DNA from: Hippea jasoniae
Lineage (GTDB): Bacteria; Campylobacterota_A; Desulfurellia; Desulfurellales; Hippeaceae
DNA length: 64,000 nucleotides
Assembly: GCF_000744435.1 (NCBI RefSeq)
Contig: NZ_JQLX01000012.1
Location: forward strand, 62,001-126,000
Direction of reading: 5' to 3'
Below the pieces are notes generated by a model that was given only the letters and a program-made list of their open reading frames with translations, made no database searches and was not told the origin of the DNA. This document shows positions 28,432-37,290 of the stretch, piece after piece (the first letter of the stretch is position 1; each line of letters opens with the position of its first letter). The position numbers and the translations under genes were made by a program.

Positions 28432-29141
28432 TGTTAAAGGTAGAGAATCTCTGTGTAAGATACGGTAAGGCTGTTGCTTTAAAAGGTGTATCAATAGAAG
28501 CAAAAGAGAGGGCGATTACTGCAGTTGTAGGTGCAAATGGAGCGGGTAAAACCACGCTTTTGAATGCCGTTTTTAATATAGTTGCAAAAGAGGGTTTGGT
28601 GATTTTTGATAAAAAGGATATTACTTACCTAAAAACACATAAAATCACATCGATGGGGCTTGGCTATATTCCTGACAAAAGAAGTGTTTTTGTTGATATG
28701 AGCGTGTATGATAATCTAATTGTTGCAGCATATACGATGCTTAAAAAACGACCCAAACAATGGTTTGAAGAAAAGCTTGAGGCGTTGTTTGAACACTTTC
28801 CATCTTTAAAAGATAAACTATCTTTAAAGGCTGGTTATCTTTCAGGCGGCGAGCAGCAGATGCTTTCTATTGCTCAGCTTGTTTTAAGGCAACCAAAAAT
28901 GGTTGTTATGGATGAGCCTTCGGCTGGATTGTCGCCCAAGCTCACAAAGGTTATGTTTGACCTTGTGGCTTTTTTGAAAAAAAACGGCATAGGTGTATTG
29001 ATTGTTGAGCAAAATGTTAATAAAACTATAAAGATATCGGATTGGGTGTATGTGCTAAAAAATGGTGAGATTAGCGATGAAGGTTTAGCAGAGGAATTTT
29101 ATGACGAACTGAAACTAAAAAAGGCTTATTTTGGAGGTTAG
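28431..29141 (+). CDS. livF: Branched-chain amino acid ABC transporter ATPase LivF
   Basis: Second nucleotide-binding subunit, 236 residues from ATG 28431 (a GTG one codon earlier is possible). Walker A GANGAGKTT, signature YLSGGEQQMLSIAQ and Walker B MVVMDEPSAGLSPKL are present; the end (LKKAYFGG) matches LivF. It closes the transporter cluster; no periplasmic LivK/J binding protein lies in the window, so the receptor must be encoded elsewhere. nadK follows without a gap. Confidence 0.95.
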   Translation: MLKVENLCVRYGKAVALKGVSIEAKERAITAVVGANGAGKTTLLNAVFNIVAKEGLVIFDKKDITYLKTHKITSMGLGYIPDKRSVFVDMSVYDNLIVAAYTMLKKRPKQWFEEKLEALFEHFPSLKDKLSLKAGYLSGGEQQMLSIAQLVLRQPKMVVMDEPSAGLSPKLTKVMFDLVAFLKKNGIGVLIVEQNVNKTIKISDWVYVLKNGEISDEGLAEEFYDELKLKKAYFGG

Positions 29142-30038
29142 ATGTTTAAAAAAATCGGTATAATAGCCAAAACAAAGGTTAAAAATATAGAGAAGATAAT
29201 ATTTGAGTTGCTTGAGTATTTTAAGGATAAAGATGTTGAGGTTGTGCTTGGTTGTGAAGCAGCTCAGGCTTTGGGAAAGGATGGGCCAAAAAGAGAGCAG
29301 CTTGCAGCTTTTGTTGATATGATTCTGGTTTTAGGCGGTGATGGCACATTTATCTCTGCTGCAAGGAGCGTGAATGAATCGATGAAGGATGTGCCGATAT
29401 TGGGCGTGAATCTTGGCAGAATGGGTTTTTTGACAGAGGTACCTCTAAACAGGATCTATGAGGTTTTAGATGATATCTTTATTAAAAAAAACTTTTTGAT
29501 TGAACATAGGATGATGCTTGATGTGGAGATTCTAAAAAACAATGAACTTATAGCAAAGAAGACCGTCTTTAACGATGCGGTAATAAGCAAAGGCGCACTG
29601 GCTCGTATTGTTCCCATAAGGGTTGATGCTTTGGTTGATAATAAAAAGAATCATCTTGCCGTTTACTATGCAGATGGATTGATTGTTTCCACACCTTCTG
29701 GTTCTACGGCTTATTCACTTGCAGCAGGTGGTCCTATTGTTTATCCGACGCTGGATTCTATTATTATTACACCCATTTGTCCGCATACCTTATCAAACAG
29801 GCCGCTCATTATACCGGATAATTCCGTTTTGTATATAAAAATGGATGAGGATATTGAAGATGTGATGGCAACACTGGATGGTCAGATCGGTTATAAAATC
29901 GACATAAATTACACTATTGTTGTAAGAAAATCTGAAAGAAAGATAAAGATTATCACACAGAAAGATAAAAACTACTTCGATGTTTTAAGAACGAAGCTAA
30001 ACTGGGAAGAAAGAAAGATCAGGCATCTTAAATGCTAA
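29142..30038 (+). CDS. nadK: NAD kinase
   Basis: Phosphorylates NAD to NADP using ATP or polyphosphate. The 298 residues carry LVLGGDGTFISAARS (GGDGT near residue 65), GVNLGRMGFLTE and the long conserved core GLIVSTPSGSTAYSLAAGGP, with PHTLSNRPLIIPD. The start is immediately after livF, with TTGGAGG upstream. recN overlaps its end by seven bases; nadK-recN is a common bacterial pair. Confidence 0.96.
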   Translation: MFKKIGIIAKTKVKNIEKIIFELLEYFKDKDVEVVLGCEAAQALGKDGPKREQLAAFVDMILVLGGDGTFISAARSVNESMKDVPILGVNLGRMGFLTEVPLNRIYEVLDDIFIKKNFLIEHRMMLDVEILKNNELIAKKTVFNDAVISKGALARIVPIRVDALVDNKKNHLAVYYADGLIVSTPSGSTAYSLAAGGPIVYPTLDSIIITPICPHTLSNRPLIIPDNSVLYIKMDEDIEDVMATLDGQIGYKIDINYTIVVRKSERKIKIITQKDKNYFDVLRTKLNWEERKIRHLKC

Positions 30039-31564
30039 AAAGCATAGAGATAGATAACTTTTTGACGATAAAGCATGCAGTAATTGAACCTTCAGATAAT
30101 ATAACAGCAATAACGGGAGAATCAGGCAGTGGAAAATCTTTGATCTTAAAGGCTGTTGAGGCAGTGTTTTTGCCCAAAACACCGACAGGCTACATTGGCA
30201 ACTTTTCTAATGATGCTTCTGTGAAATTGCAGTTTTTGCTTGATGAAAATCAAAAGAAAGTTTTTGAGGAGTATGGAATTTTTGACGATGAAGTCGTTAT
30301 CCAGAAGATAATAAAACAGACAAGCTCAAAAGCATTGATTAATCATGAGCCTGTTAGCATGAGGGTAATGGCAGTGTTTAAACCCTTTTTGGTTGGAATA
30401 GCCTCGCAGGGTTATGCTTATGAGCTGTTTGATTCCGATAGGTTGATTGAGATAATAGATAGATTTATTGATAAAAATATTAAAGATGAGTTTTTAAGGC
30501 AGTATAGGGATTATACTGAAATAAAAAGGGCAATAGATGAAACTGAAGAGGCTTTGGATAAGATTAATCAAAAAAGGCCGCTTGTGATGATTGAGGCAAT
30601 AGATAAGGTAAAACCAGAAAAGGGTGAATACACAGGTTTACTTGATAAACTAAAAAAAGCCAAAGAACTAAAAAAATCCAAAGAGATTGCGTATAGATTA
30701 ATTGATATACTCTTTGATGGTGACAACAGTGTGGTGAATAGACTTGATGAGGCTGTAGGTTTGCTGGAAAAATTATCCAATGGCGGGTTTGATATAAAAA
30801 TAGATGGTGTTAATACAGCCAAAGAGATGATAGAACAGCTAAAGGTTGAGATAGAAAATGTACTTGAGGTTTCGTTTTCTTTTGAGGAGATAGATAGATT
30901 AAATGCCCGTCTTTTTGAGCTTGAAAAACTACAGCGTTTCTTTGGTATGGAGCTTGATGAAGTCGTTGATGAGAGAAAAAAACTTGATGAGCTGGTAAAA
31001 AAACAGGATAAGCTGAAATTTAAACTAAGAGAGCTTAAAGAGGAGCTTGATAAAAAAGGCAATTTACTTAAAAACGCACAAAAAAATTTATCACAGGCAA
31101 GAAAAGAAGCCGCAGAAAAGATAAAAAACGAAATTGTTAAATATCTGGGTGAGTTGCAGCTAAAAAGCAGCAGGGTTGAGTTTAACTTTTCTGAAAAGAA
31201 GGTTGACAAAAGCGGAGCAGATAGGGTGGAGATTCTTTTTAGTGCAAATTTTGACTACGATGTTCAGCCTATCCATAAAATTGCCTCAGGTGGTGAAAAA
31301 AACAGGTTTATATTGGCTTTAAAGAAGGCTCTATCAAAACTTAATATGAAGAGTGAAACGCTGTTTTTTGATGAGATAGAATCCGGTATAAGCGGCAGGG
31401 TTTTAGAAAAACTACTAAATAGTTTAAAGGATTTTTCAAAAACCAATCAGATTGTGTTGATTACCCATGCACAAGAGGTTGAAAAGATAGCAGATAGAAT
31501 CTATGGTGTTGAAAAGATTGTTGAAGAAGGCAAAACTGTTAGCGTTGTAAAAAGGCTAAAATGA
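30032..31564 (+). CDS. recN: DNA repair ATPase RecN
   Basis: SMC-like protein acting on double-strand breaks. The 510 residues (family usually about 550) have the N-terminal ATPase half with ITGESGSGKSLIL (about 30-42), a long charged coiled coil (about 160-370) with a hairpin, and the C-terminal half with ASGGEKNRFILALK and TLFFDEIESGISG. The coiled coil is shorter than usual. The Walker B region reads DEIESG where most RecN have DEVDxG; position and coiled-coil layout still favour RecN over RecF or SbcC. Joined to nadK and, by ATGA, to murG. Confidence 0.9.
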   Translation: MLKSIEIDNFLTIKHAVIEPSDNITAITGESGSGKSLILKAVEAVFLPKTPTGYIGNFSNDASVKLQFLLDENQKKVFEEYGIFDDEVVIQKIIKQTSSKALINHEPVSMRVMAVFKPFLVGIASQGYAYELFDSDRLIEIIDRFIDKNIKDEFLRQYRDYTEIKRAIDETEEALDKINQKRPLVMIEAIDKVKPEKGEYTGLLDKLKKAKELKKSKEIAYRLIDILFDGDNSVVNRLDEAVGLLEKLSNGGFDIKIDGVNTAKEMIEQLKVEIENVLEVSFSFEEIDRLNARLFELEKLQRFFGMELDEVVDERKKLDELVKKQDKLKFKLRELKEELDKKGNLLKNAQKNLSQARKEAAEKIKNEIVKYLGELQLKSSRVEFNFSEKKVDKSGADRVEILFSANFDYDVQPIHKIASGGEKNRFILALKKALSKLNMKSETLFFDEIESGISGRVLEKLLNSLKDFSKTNQIVLITHAQEVEKIADRIYGVEKIVEEGKTVSVVKRLK

Positions 31565-32598
31565 GAGTTGTTTTAACCGGTGGAGGAACAGGAGGGCATC
31601 TTTTTGCTGCTATTGCCTTTGGTGAATATCTGAAACAAAACGGCTACGATGTTGTGTTGATAGGTTCAGAATACGGTATAGAAAGCAGGATTTTAAAAGA
31701 CTACAATTTTGAATATTTTTTACTTAAATCAAGGGGTATAGCAGGTAAGTCTTTTGTTGATAAGCTTAAAAATAGCTTTATTATGGTTAATGGATTTTTT
31801 GATGCATTGTCTATTTTAAAAAAAATAGACCCTGTGTTTTGCGTGGGTTTTGGTGGTTATGTAAGCCTTCCTGTTATGTCTGCTGCGCTTGTTTTGAAGA
31901 AAACAACTGCGATAGTTGAGCAAAATTCAATACCGGGAAAAACAAATAAGCTTTTGGGTAGGTTTGTTGATTTGGTTTTTGTAAACTTTGAGATGACTGC
32001 CAATTATTTTAAAAATGCTTGTGTTGTGGGCAATCCTACACGCCTGAAATTATCGATAGAAAGGGATTTTTCATACAATAGACTGAGGGTCGGTGTTATA
32101 GGTGGCTCAAGGGGTGCAAGAAGGATAAATCAGGCGATGATTGAGTTATCGGCTTTTGATATTGATATAGATGTAATTCATCAGACAGGCGATGAGGATT
32201 ATCCAGTTGTATCAGAAGCATATAAAAGGAATAAAAAAAACTGGCAGGTGTTTAAGTTTATAGATGATATGGAGTGGTTTTATAAAAGTATCGATTTTAT
32301 TATCTGTAGAGCCGGTGCTTCCACGCTTTCTGAGATTGCCTGCAGCAGCCTTCCCGGTTTACTTGTTCCTTATCCCTACGCCATTTATAACCATCAATAC
32401 CATAATGCAAAATTTTTTGAGGAAAATGGTGCTGGTTGGTTGATAAACGATAAAGATTTGAGTGGAAAAAAAATTCATTCTTTTATATCATCTTTGACGG
32501 TTGAGAAGTTAAGGGTGGCTTCTAAAAATGCCTCAAAGCTATGTAAGTCGGATAGTTGTGAAAAAATGATTAAGAAACTAAAAGAGATTAAACGATGA
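31561..32598 (+). CDS. murG: UDP-GlcNAc transferase MurG (lipid II synthesis)
   Basis: Adds N-acetylglucosamine to lipid I on the cytoplasmic membrane face. The 345-residue GT28 protein opens VVLTGGGTGGHLFAAIAFGE, has FVGFGGYVSLPVM-like sequence (CVGFGGYVSLPV near residue 96), VVGNPTR and the donor-binding RAGASTLSEIACSSLPGLLVPYP region. Its place is odd: it lies between recN and parA, away from the other mur genes, and both junctions are ATGA overlaps. Confidence 0.96.
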   Translation: MRVVLTGGGTGGHLFAAIAFGEYLKQNGYDVVLIGSEYGIESRILKDYNFEYFLLKSRGIAGKSFVDKLKNSFIMVNGFFDALSILKKIDPVFCVGFGGYVSLPVMSAALVLKKTTAIVEQNSIPGKTNKLLGRFVDLVFVNFEMTANYFKNACVVGNPTRLKLSIERDFSYNRLRVGVIGGSRGARRINQAMIELSAFDIDIDVIHQTGDEDYPVVSEAYKRNKKNWQVFKFIDDMEWFYKSIDFIICRAGASTLSEIACSSLPGLLVPYPYAIYNHQYHNAKFFEENGAGWLINDKDLSGKKIHSFISSLTVEKLRVASKNASKLCKSDSCEKMIKKLKEIKR

Positions 32599-33341
32599 AG
32601 ACAATAGCCATTACAAACCAGAAGGGTGGTGTGGGTAAAACAACGACAGCCATAAACTTAGGTGCTTCTTTGGCTGTGTTAGGTAAAAAGGTGTTGATTA
32701 TCGATATGGACCCGCAGGCCAATGCAACAAGCGGCCTTGGAATCTCAAAAGATATCTGTATATACCATGCTTTGATTGGCAAACGAACACTTAAATCGCT
32801 TATAACGCAAACCGAGACCGATAATCTCTACCTTGTGCCATCCAATATTTCACTAATCGGTGCTGAGGTTGAACTTGTGAATCAGCCTCATAAGGAGAAA
32901 ATTTTAAAGCAACTCCTCAAAGATGTAAAAGATTTTGATTATGTTTTGATAGATTGTCCTCCATCTTTGGGTTTTTTGACTGTAAATGCGCTTGTTGCGG
33001 CAGATAGTGTGCTTGTGCCTGTTCAGTGTGAGTATTATGCAATGGAAGGGTTAGCACAGCTATTGCATACAATAAATCTGGTTAAAAAGACATTCAATCC
33101 GCTTTTAAAGATTGAGGGAATTCTGCTTACGATGCATGATAAGAGAAACAACCTCTCAAAGCAGGTTGAAATGGAGCTTAAAAGGCATTTTCCCAAATAT
33201 ATTTTCAAAACCCTGATTCCCCGCAATGTCAGGTTGTCTGAGGCTCCCAGTTTTGGAAAGTCCGTTATAGCCTATGATTTGAAATGCCCCGGTAGTCAGA
33301 GTTATCTATCCCTTGCAAAAGAGGTTTTAAAGTATGCCTAA
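32595..33341 (+). CDS. parA: Chromosome partitioning ATPase ParA (Soj)
   Basis: Deviant Walker ATPase of 248 residues that drives segregation of the origin region with ParB. NQKGGVGKTTTAINLGASLA (residues 7 on) includes the deviant Walker A, followed by VLIIDMDPQANATSGLG and DYVLIDCPPSLG. No N-terminal HTH extension, so it is the chromosomal Soj type. The start overlaps the murG stop by ATGA and its end overlaps parB by eight bases. Confidence 0.96.
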   Translation: MKTIAITNQKGGVGKTTTAINLGASLAVLGKKVLIIDMDPQANATSGLGISKDICIYHALIGKRTLKSLITQTETDNLYLVPSNISLIGAEVELVNQPHKEKILKQLLKDVKDFDYVLIDCPPSLGFLTVNALVAADSVLVPVQCEYYAMEGLAQLLHTINLVKKTFNPLLKIEGILLTMHDKRNNLSKQVEMELKRHFPKYIFKTLIPRNVRLSEAPSFGKSVIAYDLKCPGSQSYLSLAKEVLKYA

Positions 33342-34146
33342 AAAGGGCGGCCTTGGAAGAGGAATCGAGGCAATTTTTGAAGGCATCGAGGATATAGACA
33401 ACAGCGATAGAATTGTGGCATTGGAGCTTGACACTATAAAACCCAATCCATTTCAGCCAAGAGAGTCTTTTGACGATAGGGACTTAGAGGAACTTGCCGA
33501 ATCGATTAAGCAAAAAGGCCTGATTCAGCCGATTATTGTTAGAGAAATCGATGGCGAATATGAAATAGTGGCAGGAGAAAGAAGGTTTCTTGCCGCAAAA
33601 CTTGCAGGATTATCATCTATTCCAGCTATTATAAAGCAGCTTTCGGATAAGGAAAGTGCAGAGATTGCTCTGATTGAAAATGTTCAGCGTAAGGATTTGA
33701 ATCCTGTTGAGGAGGCCTTGGCCTACAAAAGGCTCATTGAAACATTTGGTTATACTCAGGAGGAGGTAGCCCAGAAAATTGGTAAGGATAGGGCAACCAT
33801 TGCAAATAGCCTGCGTCTTTTAAAGCTACCTGAGCCTGTTTTGAATATGCTTAAAAAAGGTGAAATTTCGGCGGGTCATGCAAGGGCTATACTTTCATTA
33901 AAAAATCAAAATAAACAGGTTGAACTTGCAAACAGAATAAAGGAAAAAAAGCTAAGCGTTAGAGAGGCAGAAAAAGAGGTGTATCTTACATCACAGGATG
34001 AATTTATCCTTGAAATAAAGAATAGATTAAAATCTACACTAAGTGTGTCAAAGATATCGGTTTCTTTGAAAAACGGTAAATACAAGCTTGAGCTTGTGTT
34101 TGATAATAAAGAGGTTGTGGAAGATTTTTTAAGGAGGATGTCTTAA
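33334..34146 (+). CDS. parB: Chromosome partitioning protein ParB (Spo0J)
   Basis: CTP-dependent DNA clamp binding parS. The 270 residues have the N-terminal CTPase domain (PFQPRESFDDRDLEELAESI, then VAGERRFLAAKLAGL with the GERR box), the HTH (YTQEEVAQKIGKDRATIANSL, about 135-155) and a C-terminal dimerisation domain. Chromosomal parAB usually lies near the replication origin, so this window may be origin-proximal, although I found no convincing parS site. The next gene starts right after the stop. Confidence 0.95.
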   Translation: MPKKGGLGRGIEAIFEGIEDIDNSDRIVALELDTIKPNPFQPRESFDDRDLEELAESIKQKGLIQPIIVREIDGEYEIVAGERRFLAAKLAGLSSIPAIIKQLSDKESAEIALIENVQRKDLNPVEEALAYKRLIETFGYTQEEVAQKIGKDRATIANSLRLLKLPEPVLNMLKKGEISAGHARAILSLKNQNKQVELANRIKEKKLSVREAEKEVYLTSQDEFILEIKNRLKSTLSVSKISVSLKNGKYKLELVFDNKEVVEDFLRRMS

Positions 34147-35814
34147 ATGAAAAAAACCTTGTTTGTGGTTCTTTTTTTTGTTTTCTTTGTTAATGTTGTA
34201 TCTGCGGCAACCTTGCGTGTTGGTGGTGTTTTAAAAAACCAGCATGAGACCCCGATTGATGGTGTTGAGGTTAAAATTATTTACAATCACAAAGTGCTTG
34301 CAACCACAGAAACCACCGATCAAGGCACATACTTCATTGAGATTCCTATAAAAAATGAAATAAACCCAAAGGATGTTTCTATAGAATTCAAAAAAACCAC
34401 CTACAAAACAATCAATCAGCCGATAAGAAATATATTAAAATCAACGCTTCCTGACGGTTCAACAATCTACATTTCCTCTGTAAACGACACGCTTTACAGA
34501 GCTATAACACCCGCATTCTGGATAGCTTTGGTTGTCTTAATTTTAACTTTTTTGTTGATTTCCATAGAGGCATTGCACAGGACGGTGGCTGCGTTTCTTG
34601 GTGCCAGTATCTTGCTGTTTGTTTCCTACACCTTGGGAATTTTTAATGAAAACTTCTTTGTTATTTCATTTGAAGAGGCGGTAAAGGCTATCGATTTTAA
34701 TGTTATTTTGCTTTTGATGAGCATGATGGTGATTGTTGGCATAATGAAAAAAACAGGTGTTTTCCAGTGGCTTGCCTATAAATCTTATGCATTGAGTAAG
34801 GGTAATGTGTTTAAGCTTTCAATAATCTTGATGTTTGTAACGGCAATTGTAAGTGCCTTTCTTGATAATGTCACAACGATGCTTTTGATAGCCCCTGTAT
34901 CAATTGAGATTGCGCTTATGCTGAATATAAACCCATTGAGTTTATTGATTCCTGAAGTCATTGCATCAAATATGGGAGGGACGGCAACCTTAATAGGTGA
35001 TCCTCCAAACATTATGATAGGTTCATATGCCCAGTTAACATTTAACCAGTTTTTGATAAACCTTGGTGATGTAATTTTTATAATCCTCATAGTAAATGTG
35101 TTCGTTATGAAGCTATTTTTTGGAAAGGAGTATAAGAAGGGTCATATTGAGAATGTTGATGCACTGCTGGCAAAATTAAGAGAGGAATATAAAATTACAG
35201 ATTATAAATTACTTAAATATTCTTTGTTTATCTTAGGTTTTGTCATACTCCTCTTTGTAACCCATGGTTTTTTGCATATGGAGCCATCGATTGCAGCTAT
35301 GATCGGAGCAGCATTACTGCTTGTATTTAGTGGTGTTGATATAACAGAGATGATGGAACATGAGGTTGAATGGACCACGCTGGTATTTTTTATGATGCTG
35401 TTTATTATTGTTGAGGCGAGTGTGCAGACAGGTGTTATTATGTTTGTTGCAAGCTGGGTTAAGGATCTTGCAGGAAATAGTCTAGCGCTTGCAATTATTT
35501 TAATAATTTGGGTAAGTGCTATTGCATCTGCAATTGTGGATAATATACCATTTACTGCTACTATGCTGCCTGTTGTTGCTTATCTTACCCGCACAATACC
35601 TGATGCGGGCAATACACTTTGGTGGGCTTTAGCTTTAGGTGCATGCCTTGGAGGAAATGGAACGCTTATCGGTGCAAGTGCCAATGTTGTTACTGCAGGA
35701 ATTTCAGAGCGCGCTGGGTATCCAATTACTTTTAAAGAATTTTTAAAGGTAGGTGCGCCTGCTACTGCTATCTCAGTTGCTATTGGAATGATCTGGCTAT
35801 TACTTGGAGGTTGA
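34147..35814 (+). CDS. ArsB/NhaD-type ion permease with N-terminal periplasmic beta domain
   Basis: A 555-residue fusion. Residues 1-21 form a signal peptide (ending VSAA). Residues about 22-110 look like a carboxypeptidase-regulatory or transthyretin-like beta-sandwich (VGGVLKNQHETPIDGVEVKI, TTDQGTYFIEIP). From about residue 120 there are 11-12 membrane helices of the ion transporter superfamily: FLDNVTTMLLIAPVSIEIAL, GGTATLIGDPPNIMIG and AIVDNIPFTATMLPVVAYLT are hallmarks of the ArsB/NhaD/P-protein group, which move Na+, H+ or arsenite. The substrate is not decided; sodium/proton exchange would suit its place between parB and a UspA-like protein before the ATP synthase genes. Confidence 0.85.
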   Translation: MKKTLFVVLFFVFFVNVVSAATLRVGGVLKNQHETPIDGVEVKIIYNHKVLATTETTDQGTYFIEIPIKNEINPKDVSIEFKKTTYKTINQPIRNILKSTLPDGSTIYISSVNDTLYRAITPAFWIALVVLILTFLLISIEALHRTVAAFLGASILLFVSYTLGIFNENFFVISFEEAVKAIDFNVILLLMSMMVIVGIMKKTGVFQWLAYKSYALSKGNVFKLSIILMFVTAIVSAFLDNVTTMLLIAPVSIEIALMLNINPLSLLIPEVIASNMGGTATLIGDPPNIMIGSYAQLTFNQFLINLGDVIFIILIVNVFVMKLFFGKEYKKGHIENVDALLAKLREEYKITDYKLLKYSLFILGFVILLFVTHGFLHMEPSIAAMIGAALLLVFSGVDITEMMEHEVEWTTLVFFMMLFIIVEASVQTGVIMFVASWVKDLAGNSLALAIILIIWVSAIASAIVDNIPFTATMLPVVAYLTRTIPDAGNTLWWALALGACLGGNGTLIGASANVVTAGISERAGYPITFKEFLKVGAPATAISVAIGMIWLLLGG

Positions 35815-35815
35815 T

Positions 35816-36256
35816 ATGGATTATGGTATTGTTGTTGTTGCAAAAGGCTCTGAAGTTGGTTTGAAAGCTGCAAAAGAGGCAGTCAAAATAGCAAAAGATA
35901 AAAACTATAAGGAGATATATCTGCTCTTTGTGAATGATCCTAATTTCTATTCGGGTGAGGGTATTTCTGTTGGCAAAGATGATGTATCTGAAAGTCTGAA
36001 GCACATAGGCGATGCAGTAATAAGTAAGTTAACCGATTATATAAAAAAGGAAGATCAAGATTTAGAGGTTAGAAGCATTATACTGTATGGAGCAACTGCA
36101 GAAGAGATTGTGAAATTTTTGCAGGTAAACAAAGTAGATGTATTTATAATACCAAAAGATAAACGAGGGCCTATTGAAAGATCTATAGTTGGTGGAGATA
36201 TAGAACCGTTTTATAAAGAGATTGCAAAACTAACTAATTGTGTTGTTGTTGGGTAA
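35816..36256 (+). CDS. Universal stress protein family (UspA-like)
   Basis: A 146-residue single-domain cytoplasmic protein with the Usp fold: YGIVVVAKGSEVGLKAAKEA (first strand and helix), IYLLFVNDPNF, then SIILYGATAEEIVKFLQ and VDVFIIPKDKRGPIERSIVG before a final strand ending TNCVVVG. The nucleotide-binding G-2x-G-9x-G motif is degenerate (RGPIERSIVGGD), so ATP binding is uncertain. I start it at ATG 35816, behind GGAGG, two bases after the permease stop. Usp proteins often sit beside membrane transporters as regulators; a role with the permease is inference. Confidence 0.75.
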   Translation: MDYGIVVVAKGSEVGLKAAKEAVKIAKDKNYKEIYLLFVNDPNFYSGEGISVGKDDVSESLKHIGDAVISKLTDYIKKEDQDLEVRSIILYGATAEEIVKFLQVNKVDVFIIPKDKRGPIERSIVGGDIEPFYKEIAKLTNCVVVG

Positions 36257-36262
36257 ATTGAG

Positions 36263-36291
36263 TTGACATCAATTTAGGCTTATGGTATTTT
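36263..36291 (+). promoter_or_regulatory. Promoter of the ATP synthase operon
   Basis: Perfect TTGACA (36263-36268), 17-base spacer, then TATTTT (36286-36291). Transcription would start near 36298, 28 bases before atpF'; GGAGGG at 36315-36320 is the ribosome binding site. Confidence 0.7.
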
Positions 36292-36296
36292 AAGCC
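36277..36296. repeat. Inverted repeat over the atp promoter -10
   Basis: GGCTTA (36277-36282) and TAAGCC (36291-36296) form a perfect 6-base inverted repeat around an 8-base centre. The -10 box lies inside it. It has no following T run, so a regulator-binding site is more likely than a terminator; chance occurrence cannot be excluded. Confidence 0.4.
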
Positions 36297-36325
36297 GAAA
36301 ATTTTACACAGGTTGGAGGGAAAAC

Positions 36326-36742
36326 ATGATAAACATCGACTACACTCTCTTTCTGCAGATGGCTGCGTTTCTTATTTTAATGTTATTACTCAATGTAATT
36401 CTGTACAAGCCTTTACTTAAAACTATCAAAGAGAGATTTAATAGGATAGAGACGCTGAGAAGCGAAGCTGAGCGACTTAAAAGTGAGGCTTTAAAATATG
36501 AGGAGGAATATAATTCAAGATTGACAATGACTGAGGAGGATGCAAAAAAGAAATACAATAACGCTATTCTTTCAGCTATGAAGGAAAGGGATGAAAAGAT
36601 TTTTGAGCAGAAAAAACAGGCTGCAGCTGAGATTGGTGCATTTGAGGATGAGGTAAAAAAACAGATAGATATAGAAATAAATGCCTCAAAGGATTTTGCT
36701 ATAGAGATAGCAAATAAGATTTATAAGCAGCTTTTTGGGTAG
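36326..36742 (+). CDS. atpF': ATP synthase F0 subunit b'
   Basis: One of two related b-type stalk proteins, forming the peripheral stator with AtpF. The 138 residues have one N-terminal membrane helix (about 8-27, LQMAAFLILMLLLNVILYKPL) and a long amphipathic helix with strong coiled-coil pattern. A b plus b' pair is typical of Campylobacterota, photosynthetic bacteria and some others. First gene of the operon; eight bases precede atpF. Confidence 0.9.
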   Translation: MINIDYTLFLQMAAFLILMLLLNVILYKPLLKTIKERFNRIETLRSEAERLKSEALKYEEEYNSRLTMTEEDAKKKYNNAILSAMKERDEKIFEQKKQAAAEIGAFEDEVKKQIDIEINASKDFAIEIANKIYKQLFG

Positions 36743-36750
36743 GAGGTGGT

Positions 36751-37290
36751 ATGTTTAAGTTTATTTTGTCTTTGATGTTTGTTTTTGTCCCTGTTTTGGT
36801 ATTTGGAGCTGATGAAAGCGGCATTGAGCCCAATATGGGCTGGAGAATGATAAACTTTGCTATTTTTGTTGTGGTTTTATGGTATTTTTTAAGGAAGCCT
36901 ATTGTAAACTACTTTAAGGGTCGCAGGGAGAGTATTGTAAACGAACTCAAAGAGGCAGAATCTCTAAAAGAGGAAGCAGAAAAGCTTTTAAAAGAAGCTG
37001 AAGAAAAGATCAACTCTCTGGAGGAGGAGCTTAAAAAGATCATTGAAACCTTCGAATCGATGGCAGAAAGCGAAAAACAGCAGATTTTTAAGGAACTTGA
37101 GGAAACACTTGCAAGGATCAAAGCCTCTATAGAGGAGGAGAAAAACTCAATCTTATCCAGAGCAAAGCTTGAGCTTTTAAGGAAAATGAGCAAGGATGCC
37201 ATAGAAAATCTCAAAAGAAAAATTGCTCAGCTCTCTGAGAATGAGCATAGAAAAATCAATGAGAAATTTATAAGGAGCCTGCAACAATGA
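36751..37290 (+). CDS. atpF: ATP synthase F0 subunit b
   Basis: 179 residues. An N-terminal hydrophobic stretch ending VLVFGADESG looks like a cleavable signal peptide, followed by the membrane helix (INFAIFVVVLWYFLRKPI, about 32-49) and a long charged coiled coil. The signal-like extension is seen in b subunits of several Campylobacterota and helps set topology. It is the stator partner of b' and delta. The stop overlaps the atpH start by ATGA. Confidence 0.92.
   Translation: MFKFILSLMFVFVPVLVFGADESGIEPNMGWRMINFAIFVVVLWYFLRKPIVNYFKGRRESIVNELKEAESLKEEAEKLLKEAEEKINSLEEELKKIIETFESMAESEKQQIFKELEETLARIKASIEEEKNSILSRAKLELLRKMSKDAIENLKRKIAQLSENEHRKINEKFIRSLQQ

Noticed and set aside
30568-31209. 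A 213-codon open frame on the minus strand opposite recN
   Set aside because: It is very Ser/Phe/Leu-rich low-complexity sequence, the mirror of a Lys/Glu-rich coiled coil; recN on the plus strand is clearly the real gene.
36277-36296. Hairpin read as a terminator of the UspA-like gene
   Set aside because: The stem is only six pairs and there is no T run after it; it lies within a good promoter.
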